Source: Deltaproteobacteria bacterium (lineage in GTDB: Bacteria; Desulfobacterota; Binatia; HRBIN30; JACQVA1). From it: DNA of 45,932 bases. Both the position numbers and the translations under genes were made by a program. The stretch is from assembly GCA_016210005.1 (NCBI GenBank), contig JACQVA010000116.1, positions 1-45,932 of the forward strand, written 5' to 3'. Shown here piece after piece: positions 16,643-23,808 of this stretch; position 1 is the stretch's first letter; the number at the start of each line of letters is the position of its first letter. The notes under the pieces were generated by a model. The model was not told the origin of the DNA and did not search any database. It worked only from the letters and a program-made list of their open reading frames with translations.

Positions 16643-16731
16643 GGCGGCACACTACGACGCCGTCAGGCGCAAAGTCCAGACGGCTTTCCAATAAACCAAT
16701 CGCGCAGGCAAGGGGGGAAGCAGGCAACTGC

Positions 16732-17100
16732 TCAGGCCGCCAGCACCGCCGCGATCGCGCCTGCCACTTGCTCGGCGGCGAAAGGCTTGTTGAGGAAGGC
16801 ACGCGCCCCGGCGGCTTGGCAGCGGGCGCGCACCGTGGCTTCGGTCTCCGCCGAGGTGGCTGAGGCTAGGATCACCCGCGGCGCTCCGTCGATCTGCCGC
16901 AATCGTTCGAGCACTTCGATGCCCGAGATGTCTTCGAGGTTGAGATCCAGGACGACCGCGTCGGGGCGCTCACTTTCGTAGTGCCGGACCGCCGTTGCCC
17001 CATCCCGCGCCTCAATGACCTGGTAGCCGCGCGCGACCAGTATTCGGCGTAGCAGCAGGCACATCATCGACGAGTCATCAACCACAAGCACCTTCACCAT
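16732..17100 (-). CDS. cheY: CheY-type single-domain response regulator
   Basis: About 122 residues from the ATG at 17098-17100. TGAGGAG ends six bases before it; an ATG two codons upstream has no spacing. The fold is a complete receiver: acidic pair in VLVVDDSSMM, phospho-Asp in DAVVLDLNLEDISGIEVL, Thr/Ser in ILASATSAE and Lys in AFLNKPF. No output domain. As the last gene of the chemotaxis cluster it is the likely phosphate acceptor from CheA and would bind a flagellar or pilus motor. Chemotaxis genes on this strand end here; the 89 bases to the amidase start hold no obvious terminator. Confidence 0.88.
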   Translation of the reverse strand: MVKVLVVDDSSMMCLLLRRILVARGYQVIEARDGATAVRHYESERPDAVVLDLNLEDISGIEVLERLRQIDGAPRVILASATSAETEATVRARCQAAGARAFLNKPFAAEQVAGAIAAVLAA

Positions 17101-17110
17101 GCTCATCTCC

Positions 17111-18202
17111 TCATCTGCGGGCCGCTACCGGCGCCGCCATGGCCACCCCCGGCGAGCGTCCGGCAACGCGCACCGCCCAGGCGATGATCTCGGGGGCGAT
17201 ACGGTCCAAAGCGACACTGGCGTCGGCCGCACCCAACGCCACTGCCTCCCGCGGCATGCCGTAAATCGCCGCGGTGGCCTGGTCTTGCGCGAGCGTGCGG
17301 GCCCCCGCCCGGTGCATGGCGAGCAAGCCCACGGCTCCGTCAGCGCCCATACCGGTCATCAGCACGCCGAGCGCATTGGGCCCGGCGCAGCGCGCTACGG
17401 AGTGGAACAGCACATCCACCGATGGGCGATGGCCACTGACACGCGGCCCGTGGAACACGCGGACGTGGTACTGCGGGCCGTCGCGTACCAATTCAACTTG
17501 GGCATCGCCAGGTGCGAGCAGCACACGGCCGGCGTGTACCAGGTCGCCGTCGTTGGCTTGCTTCACCGCCAGCGCGCAGCACTGATCGAGCCGTTCGGCA
17601 AATGGCCCGGTGAAGCGTTCCGGCATGTGTTGAACAATCACAATGCCGGGGGCATCTGCCGGCAAAGCCGCCAAGACCGCCGCCACGGCCGCCGGGCCGC
17701 CGGTCGAGGCACCGATGGCCACGACCGCTTTCGGGGCGATTTGTCCGAGCCGACGCCACGGCGCTGCCGGGGCGCGGCCGCCCCCTGGCGGTACCATACG
17801 CGCCTGCGCCGCCACCTTGACCTTCTGCACCAGCTCTGCGGCGATCGCCTCCAGCCGCCCGTCTGAATCGAGCCGCGGCTTAGTGACGAAGTCGATAGCG
17901 CCCAACTCCAGCGCCCGTAACGTGGTGGCGCAGCCGTGCTCGGTCAGTGCCGACACCATCACCACCGGCAGCGGATGCCGGCGCATGAGTTCGGCGAGGA
18001 AGGTCAGGCCGTCGACGTCGGGCATCGACACATCGAGAGTGATGACATCGGGCTGCAGCGCCGCGATCTTGCGCCACGCATTGGAAACATCTGCGGCGAC
18101 TCCCACCACCGCAATCGCCGGATCAGTGGACAACAGGCGCGACAACAGCTGGCGCGCAAAGGCAGAGTCGTCGACGACGAGCACCCGGATCGCTCCCGCC
18201 AT
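17111..18202 (-). CDS. cheB: CheB, receptor methylesterase/deamidase
   Basis: 363 residues from the ATG at 18200-18202, which has GGAGGT six bases upstream; the frame extends 44 codons further but overlaps cheD. The N-terminal receiver has VLVVDDSAFARQLL, phospho-Asp in VITLDVSMPDVDGLTFL and Lys in FVTKPRLD. The C-terminal methylesterase has the catalytic Ser in AIGASTGGPAAV, His in VQHMPERFTGPFAERLD and Asp in GMGADGAVGLLAM. It removes methyl groups added by CheR to the MCP. Two bases separate it from the cheD stop. Confidence 0.95.
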   Translation of the reverse strand: MAGAIRVLVVDDSAFARQLLSRLLSTDPAIAVVGVAADVSNAWRKIAALQPDVITLDVSMPDVDGLTFLAELMRRHPLPVVMVSALTEHGCATTLRALELGAIDFVTKPRLDSDGRLEAIAAELVQKVKVAAQARMVPPGGGRAPAAPWRRLGQIAPKAVVAIGASTGGPAAVAAVLAALPADAPGIVIVQHMPERFTGPFAERLDQCCALAVKQANDGDLVHAGRVLLAPGDAQVELVRDGPQYHVRVFHGPRVSGHRPSVDVLFHSVARCAGPNALGVLMTGMGADGAVGLLAMHRAGARTLAQDQATAAIYGMPREAVALGAADASVALDRIAPEIIAWAVRVAGRSPGVAMAAPVAARR

Positions 18203-18204
18203 GG

Positions 18205-18720
18205 TCAACCTCCGTCGCGCAGCGACGCGGCGGCAGGAGGCCAATGCGCCGCTCGCTCTGGGTTGACGCGGGCTACGCGAGCCCGCCCGGTATCGGGCTC
18301 GAAACGCAGGTGGCGCGCATAGTGGCCGCCGCAATCGCTGGCGACCACGATGATCTTGGCCGCCGCCAGAAAGTGCAGGGCGTAGCTGATGTTGCGCCGG
18401 GCGATGTCGTTGCGCAGCGGCAGCTCCAGCAGTTGGGCGCCGCCGAAGAGCTTGGCCACCACCCGGCCGCAGTCGGCGCCCAAGGCCGCCAACGCCGCCA
18501 GCAGCTGGGGCATGGCGTCGCTGCCGAAGCGCGCCGATCCGCTGCTAGCGCTGCCGCATGCCGGCAATGCGAAGTGATTCATGCCGCCGATACCCGCCCT
18601 CGCGTCGTAAAGACACACCGCCACGCAGGAACCCAGCACGGTGCGCAGCACCACCGCCTCACGGCTCGCCCGCACCTCGCCCACGTGCAAGTCGATCTCA
18701 GGACGCCGCAGTTTGGACAT
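18205..18720 (-). CDS. cheD: CheD, chemoreceptor glutamine deamidase
   Basis: The product is 171 residues. CheD hallmarks: LRTVLGSCVAVCLYD with the catalytic Cys, GGMNHFALP with the catalytic His, and KLFGGAQLLEL plus IGRRN-like region DIARRNISYALHFL. It deamidates Gln residues of receptors and in some bacteria interacts with CheC; no cheC is present here. The last 25 residues are Ala/Pro/Arg-rich and outside the fold. Its start lies inside the 3' end of cheR (23-base overlap), indicating translational coupling. Confidence 0.93.
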   Translation of the reverse strand: MSKLRRPEIDLHVGEVRASREAVVLRTVLGSCVAVCLYDARAGIGGMNHFALPACGSASSGSARFGSDAMPQLLAALAALGADCGRVVAKLFGGAQLLELPLRNDIARRNISYALHFLAAAKIIVVASDCGGHYARHLRFEPDTGRARVARVNPERAAHWPPAAASLRDGG

Positions 18721-19600
18721 GGTGAGCAGCGCCGCTCCGGCGCTGGTACATCGTCGGGCCGACGACGCGGAAACCGGCGCCCAGCCCCAGCAACCCTTCC
18801 GAGTGCCCGAGCAACAGCAGCCCGTGCTCGCGCAACCTGGACTCGAAGCCTTGCACGATGCGGCCCTTGGTGGGCCGGTCGAAGTAGATCAACACGTTGC
18901 GACAGAAGATGGCATCGACTTGCCCCGGTAGCGGCCACGCTTGATCGAGCAGGTTGACGTTGGCGAAGCCGACGAGTTCGCGCACACGGGCGCTGAGGCG
19001 TACTAGACCGCGACCGCTGCCCGTGAAATAGCGGCGGCGCAGGAACGCCGGCAACCGCGCCACCTCGGCGCGAGAATAGTGGCCCGACTGCGCTTGTTCG
19101 AGGGCGTCGCTGTCGATGTCCGAAGCGAAGATGCGGATGTCCCACCGCTGTCCGGCTGGCAGGCTCTCCAGGATCGTCATCGCGATCGAGTACGGCTCCT
19201 GGCCGGTGGCGCAGCCCGCGCTCCAGATGCGTAGGCAGCGCGTGCCGTTGCCGCGCGCTTGCGCGAACCACGCCGGCAGCCACACATCCTTGAGGTACGT
19301 GAAGTGGTGCAGCTCGCGGAAGAAGGCGGTCACCTTGGTGGTCACCGCGTTGATGAAAGCGGTGCGCTCGACGCCCTCGGGGTCGTAGCGCGTCAGATAC
19401 TCGCAATATTCGCCGTAGCTGTGCAGGCCGAGATGCCGCAACCGCTTGCTCAGTCGCGTTTGCAGCAACGAGCGCTTGCTCGCGCTCAGCGCGATGCCGG
19501 TGTGGGTGACGACCAGCTGGCGCAACCAGCCGAACTCCCGGTCCTCGAGCGCCGGCAGATCCACGTGCCGCTCCCCCAATCCCTTAGATATCTGCACCAT
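18698..19600 (-). CDS. cheR: CheR, chemoreceptor methyltransferase
   Basis: 300 residues. The N-terminal helical domain (about 20-85: LRQLVVTHTGIALSASKRSLLQTRLSKRLR) is followed by the SAM-dependent methyltransferase: FINAVTTKVTAFFRELHHFTYL, IWSAGCATGQEPYSIAMTI (SAM motif), FASDIDSDALEQAQSGHYS, and VDAIFCRNVLIYFDRPTKGRIV. FCRNVLIYF is the CheR signature. Methylates glutamates on the MCP. One pentapeptide-binding insertion is present but the MCP of this cluster lacks a C-terminal NWETF-like peptide, so recruitment must differ. Starts 17 bases inside the cheW 3' end. Confidence 0.95.
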   Translation of the reverse strand: MVQISKGLGERHVDLPALEDREFGWLRQLVVTHTGIALSASKRSLLQTRLSKRLRHLGLHSYGEYCEYLTRYDPEGVERTAFINAVTTKVTAFFRELHHFTYLKDVWLPAWFAQARGNGTRCLRIWSAGCATGQEPYSIAMTILESLPAGQRWDIRIFASDIDSDALEQAQSGHYSRAEVARLPAFLRRRYFTGSGRGLVRLSARVRELVGFANVNLLDQAWPLPGQVDAIFCRNVLIYFDRPTKGRIVQGFESRLREHGLLLLGHSEGLLGLGAGFRVVGPTMYQRRSGAAHHVQTAAS

Positions 19601-20072
19601 CGGATACGTGCGCCCCGGGAGCGAGATCTCGATCCAGCAGCCGCTCGATGTCGAGAAGCGTGACCAGCTGCTCGCCCGCGATGATCATACCGGCGACAAA
19701 CGATGCTCTGCCCGCGCCCGCCACCTCTGGCGGCGGTTGTACCTCACCGGGGTCGACTGACAGGACATCCGAGACCGCATCCACGAGCAGGCCCATCACC
19801 CGGACACCGACACTAACGACGATGATGACGGTAAACGGGCTGACGGCCACAGGCGGCAGGCCGAACTTCTGCCGCAGATTGATCACCGGGATGATGGTGC
19901 CGCGCAGATTCATCACCCCGCCGACATGGGCCGGGGTGTTGGGAATGGGCGTGATCGCCGAAGGCCCTTTGATCTCCTGCACCTGGAGAATGCTGATGCC
20001 GTACTCCTGCTCCGCCAAGCCGAAAGTCAGGTACTGCACCGTCTGTGACGCAGTGACTGCGAGTTCGGCCAT
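19584..20072 (-). CDS. cheW: CheW coupling protein
   Basis: 162 residues from the ATG at 20070-20072; the frame extends upstream into the mcp gene but without the family pattern. The CheW fold reads QYLTFGLAEQEYGISILQVQEIKG, PNTPAHVGGVMNLRGTIIPVINLRQKFGLPP and GLLVDAVSDVLSV, ending with IIAGEQLVTLLDIERLL. It links the MCP to CheA. The gene follows the mcp stop with a two-base gap and overlaps cheR. Confidence 0.95.
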   Translation of the reverse strand: MAELAVTASQTVQYLTFGLAEQEYGISILQVQEIKGPSAITPIPNTPAHVGGVMNLRGTIIPVINLRQKFGLPPVAVSPFTVIIVVSVGVRVMGLLVDAVSDVLSVDPGEVQPPPEVAGAGRASFVAGMIIAGEQLVTLLDIERLLDRDLAPGAHVSDGADI

Positions 20073-20074
20073 GC

Positions 20075-21664
20075 CTAGAACTCCCGCGCCTCGGGATACG
20101 GCAACTGGCCGTTGCCGTGGGCGCGCGGTACCCACGCCTTCCAAGCGGTAGCACTGGGAGCATGCACGTCGTGGGGGGCGAGGACGGCCGGATGGGAGCC
20201 GCCGCCCGCCGGTACCTCCGGCGCACCGGCGAGGTTAGCCGTTACCCGGAATTGCCGCATCACTTCTTCCAGCGCCCGTGCCTGGCCGGCGAGAGATTGC
20301 GCGGTCGCAGACAACTCCTCGGTCTGCGCGGCAGTGGACTGGACCACCTGATCCATATGCGTCACGGCGGTGTTGACCTCGGAGATCCCCGCCGCCTGTT
20401 CCTGGGCGGAGGCGGAGATGTCGCGAATGAGGTCGGTGACCTTGCGCACCGAGGCCACGATCTCGTCGAAGGTCGCGCCGGTCTTAGACACCAGCTCCGA
20501 GCCGGCGTCCACCTTGCGGACCGATTCGTTGATCAGCCCTTTGATTTCCTTGGCTGCCTGCGAGCTGCGCTGCGCCAGATTGCGCACTTCAGTGGCCACC
20601 ACGGCGAAGCCACGGCCGTATTCGCCGGCACGCGCGGCTTCTACCGCGGCGTTGAGGGCGAGCAGGTTGGTCTGAAAAGCGATCTCGTCGACGACATTGA
20701 TGATCTCGGCGATGCGCGTAGAGGTAGTGGCCAACTCCTTCATCGACGTGACTGCGGCGGTTACTACCGCGCCGCCACGCTCGGCGCCTTCACGGGCGGT
20801 GGTGGCCAGGTGGGTCACCTGCAGGGCGTGCTCGGCGTTTTGCTTCACCGTGCTGGTGATTTGCTCCAGCGACGCCGCGGTCTCTTCCAGGCTGGAGGCT
20901 TGCTCCTGGCACCCGCTGGAGAGCTGCTCAGTAGCCGCCGCCAGCTGCTGCGAGGCACTGGCGACCGAGCCGGCGATGCCCACGGTCTGCCGCAACGCTC
21001 GCGTGACGCCGCGGGCGATGACAGAAGCGAGCCCGAGCGCCAGCGCGAGGATGGCGATCCCGATGAGCAGCAGCACTTGCTGGCGGTCGCGAATGAGTTC
21101 GCCGGCATGGGTCTCTTGCAAATCGCGCCACTGCTGCGCCAGGCGCACGACCTCGTCCATCGCCGCTTCGTGCTCCAAGTACTTGGCGCGCAGGGGGCCG
21201 GAGATCAGCCTGGTGGCTTCTGCTAGATTCGCCGCGTTCACGGCGGGAATAAACTCGTTGTCGCGCAGCGCGAAGAATTCCTTTGCTGGTGTGTAGGCGC
21301 GCTGAATGAGGACCTCTTTCAGCTTGCCCTCGGGTAGGGTCCGCTCATAGTACGCATGGCGCTCTTCGAACTGCGCGCGCTGCGCCTTGCTGTGCTCGAT
21401 CAGCCGTTCCAGGCGGGCGCGATCCGGTTCGTCGAGCATCTCGAACACGAGTAAGTACGCCTCCAGGGCGTTCAACGGCGGCGGCAACACGTCCCTCACG
21501 AGATCGTCCGCCAGCATGATCTCCTGGTAAATGGGACCATTTACCTTGGTCGTGTGCAGCGCGTGAATCGCCAAGCCGGCGAAGCCGAGGAATCCCACCA
21601 GGAAGCTGCCGACCAGCAAGCCCAATCGGACCCTCATGCCGCGACGATGAATGATGTTGAACAT
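20075..21664 (-). CDS. Methyl-accepting chemotaxis protein
   Basis: About 529 residues from the ATG at 21662-21664, where GAGG lies six bases upstream; a GTG four codons earlier overlaps the cheA stop. A first membrane helix (about 12-33: [23 protein letters not shown]) and a second near 200-222 ([20 protein letters not shown]) bracket a helical periplasmic sensor of about 165 residues that resembles four-helix-bundle type domains. HAMP is not clearly recognisable. The cytoplasmic domain contains the hairpin tip [35 protein letters not shown]-type sequence. The ligand cannot be inferred. The C-terminal 50 residues are Ala/Pro/His-rich and have no CheR-binding pentapeptide. Confidence 0.93.
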   Translation of the reverse strand: MFNIIHRRGMRVRLGLLVGSFLVGFLGFAGLAIHALHTTKVNGPIYQEIMLADDLVRDVLPPPLNALEAYLLVFEMLDEPDRARLERLIEHSKAQRAQFEERHAYYERTLPEGKLKEVLIQRAYTPAKEFFALRDNEFIPAVNAANLAEATRLISGPLRAKYLEHEAAMDEVVRLAQQWRDLQETHAGELIRDRQQVLLLIGIAILALALGLASVIARGVTRALRQTVGIAGSVASASQQLAAATEQLSSGCQEQASSLEETAASLEQITSTVKQNAEHALQVTHLATTAREGAERGGAVVTAAVTSMKELATTSTRIAEIINVVDEIAFQTNLLALNAAVEAARAGEYGRGFAVVATEVRNLAQRSSQAAKEIKGLINESVRKVDAGSELVSKTGATFDEIVASVRKVTDLIRDISASAQEQAAGISEVNTAVTHMDQVVQSTAAQTEELSATAQSLAGQARALEEVMRQFRVTANLAGAPEVPAGGGSHPAVLAPHDVHAPSATAWKAWVPRAHGNGQLPYPEAREF

Positions 21665-21672
21665 ATGATACC

Positions 21673-23397
21673 TCACACGTGCATGATGCCGGGGGCGTAC
21701 ACGCGGCCTTCGCTCACAACCGATGAGCGAGTCGCCCGCGCCAAGTCCATCAACCCGAGCACGTCCAGAATCAGTGCGACACGCCCGTCGCCGAGAATCG
21801 TGGCGCTGCCGATTCCGGGGACGCGCCGGAAGTTGGTTTCTAAGCTCTTGATGACGACTTGCCGCTGCTCCAGCAGATGATCCGCCAGCAACGCCACTCG
21901 GGTGCTGCCGTTGCGTGCCACCACCAGAATGCCGCGGCTGGGGTCGGTGGACCCCGGGGCCAACCCGAAGAGAGCGTGCAGGCGCAGCATCGGAATCATT
22001 TGCCCGCGCAGGCGCAGCATCTCCCCGGAACCGACGACGTTGGTGACGTCGGCGGGCGCCGGCCGCAGCGATTCGAACACATTCACCAGCGGGATCACGT
22101 AAGTCTGCGCCCCGACTTGCAGCAGCTGCCCGTCCAGCATCGCCAGCGTGAGCGGGAGAGTGAGCTGAAAGCGGGTGCCGGCACCGGGTTCGGTGGTGAT
22201 GTTGATCGTGCCGCCGAGTTCCATGATGTTGCGCTTGACGACGTCCATACCCACCCCGCGTCCGGAGACCGCGGTTACCGACTCGGCGGTGGAGAAGCCG
22301 GGCCGGAAGATCAGTTGATCGATCTCCTCAGGGCTCAGGGCTTCGCCCGGTCGTACCAGGCCGGCGGCCTCGGCGGTGCGGCGGATGCGCTCACGGTCTA
22401 GCCCGCGCCCGTCATCGGCGACCTCGACGTAGATCTGACCGCCCTGCTGATAAGCGTGCAGTGTCAGCGTGCCTTGCGCCGGTTTGCCTCGGCGTTGGCG
22501 CTCGGCCGGCGGCTCGATGCCGTGATCGATGGCGTTGCGAATGAGGTGCAACAGCGGATCGGCAACCTTTTCGATCACCGACTTGTCGAGCTCGGTGTCT
22601 TCTCCGTGCACGACCAGCGCAACCGGCTTGGCGCACTGCGCCGCCAGATCGTGGACCAGGCGCGGGAAGCGGCCGAAGAGGTTACGCACGGGTACCATGC
22701 GGATACCCATGACGCGCTCCTGCAAGTCGCGGGCGTTACGCTCCATCGTCGCCACGGCTTCACGCAGCTGCGGCAGCTTGTCAGCGGTGAACGTCGTCAC
22801 CAGCTGCACGACCATCGACTGCGCGATGGCCAGCTCCCCCGCCAGATTGACCAAGGTGTCGGCCTTCTCGATCGGGACGCGGATCGAATTGCTGTCGCTG
22901 CCGAGGTCGCGCATGCGCTCTGGTCGATCGGCTGACCGAACAGGCGTTGCCGGCTGGGGGCCGGTCTCGGCCGCGATGGCGGGATTCTCGCCCAGGGCGC
23001 CCAGTTGCGCGAGCACGTGGTCACGCGCAGGAGGCACCGAGGTGCTCTCGCCGCGCAGGCAGAGGAGTAGTCCTTTGAGCACATCGGCCGCTTCCAGGAG
23101 CACCGCGATGGTGGCCGGAGAACAGCGCAGCTCCCGGTCGCGCGCGCGCGCCAGTACGTGTTCGAAAGCGTGGCTGAAGTCGGCAATGTCCGTCAGGCCG
23201 AGCATGCCGCCGTTGCCCTTGATGGTGTGTACGCAGCGAAAGGCGCAGTTTACGGCCTCAGCGTTCTCGGGCGCGCCTTCCAACGCCAGCAGGCAATGCT
23301 CCAGGCGGCCATGGAGATCGATGGCTTCATCGAGAAACGCATCGCGTACTTCCGGGTCGTCAATCATCGCCGTCACGTCAGAGCATCCCTCAGGCAT
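21673..23397 (-). CDS. cheA: CheA histidine kinase without a recognisable P2 domain
   Basis: About 574 residues from the ATG at 23395-23397 (a GTG two codons earlier is possible). P1/HPt spans about 15-115 with the phospho-His in [14 protein letters not shown]. After a Pro/Ala linker of about 45 residues comes P3 dimerisation ([24 protein letters not shown]), P4 ATPase (N box [17 protein letters not shown]1 DDGRGLD, G2 [18 protein letters not shown]) and P5/CheW-like domain from about 420. A P2 CheY-docking domain is absent; CheY and CheB would be phosphorylated directly from P1. First gene of the cluster; overlaps mcp by four bases at GTGA if the GTG start of mcp is used. Confidence 0.94.
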   Translation of the reverse strand: MPEGCSDVTAMIDDPEVRDAFLDEAIDLHGRLEHCLLALEGAPENAEAVNCAFRCVHTIKGNGGMLGLTDIADFSHAFEHVLARARDRELRCSPATIAVLLEAADVLKGLLLCLRGESTSVPPARDHVLAQLGALGENPAIAAETGPQPATPVRSADRPERMRDLGSDSNSIRVPIEKADTLVNLAGELAIAQSMVVQLVTTFTADKLPQLREAVATMERNARDLQERVMGIRMVPVRNLFGRFPRLVHDLAAQCAKPVALVVHGEDTELDKSVIEKVADPLLHLIRNAIDHGIEPPAERQRRGKPAQGTLTLHAYQQGGQIYVEVADDGRGLDRERIRRTAEAAGLVRPGEALSPEEIDQLIFRPGFSTAESVTAVSGRGVGMDVVKRNIMELGGTINITTEPGAGTRFQLTLPLTLAMLDGQLLQVGAQTYVIPLVNVFESLRPAPADVTNVVGSGEMLRLRGQMIPMLRLHALFGLAPGSTDPSRGILVVARNGSTRVALLADHLLEQRQVVIKSLETNFRRVPGIGSATILGDGRVALILDVLGLMDLARATRSSVVSEGRVYAPGIMHV

Positions 23398-23403
23398 AGC
23401 CAC

Positions 23404-23808
23404 CCCGGACTAACAGATGAGCACACATCGTACCGCTCGCCAGGTGGCGCGCTGGGCGCGTGCCCGGGATGCGCACTAGCCGCGAGCCGATCGAGATCAG
23501 TAAGGTTTTCGAGAACGCGCGGTCCGAGCCGGGGGTTCGAAAGGGCGGCGACCGCTGTCAACGATTCGTCGAAATCGAGCAGATCAACCAATGCGTGACT
23601 ACCAGGGACCGGCGCCCGCTGGAGTTCGCCGAAGCGGGGCGCACGGCCGGGCCCCAATCGCCAAACCCGCCAGGCCGGCAAGACTGAGGGGTTACCGCTC
23701 GTTTGACTTAGAACCAGCGACCGTTCATGCGCACGCGGCAGCCGGTGGGAACATTTTGCTTGAGACCGCCGGGGCGGATGTGGCACAGCTACGTGTCAGC
23801 GAGGGGTT
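23404..23808. other. 405-base intergenic region between divergent cheA and cotH-like genes
   Basis: No protein-coding frame here is convincing: a minus-strand frame of 137 codons running into cheA (23373-23786) has no recognisable motif, and neither do the plus-strand frames. A perfect TTGACA -35 hexamer lies at 23561-23556 on the minus strand, 160 bases from cheA, but no good -10 follows at 16-18 bases. The region must hold promoters for both the chemotaxis cluster and the CotH operon. It is also rich in short inverted repeats around 23630-23690. No tRNA or riboswitch could be identified. Confidence 0.5.

Noticed and set aside
23531-23541. GGTTCGA T-loop-like word as part of a tRNA
   Set aside because: No acceptor stem or anticodon arm could be drawn around it.
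23743-23760. Sigma-54-like -24/-12 promoter (TGGGAACATTTTGCTT) before the CotH gene
   Set aside because: The GG and GC elements are one base too close together (TGGGAA-N4-TTGCTT) and the first block is a poor match to TGGCAC.
23373-23786. 137-codon minus-strand frame overlapping the start of cheA
   Set aside because: No domain, no ribosome site, and it overlaps cheA in another frame; the region is better explained as intergenic.
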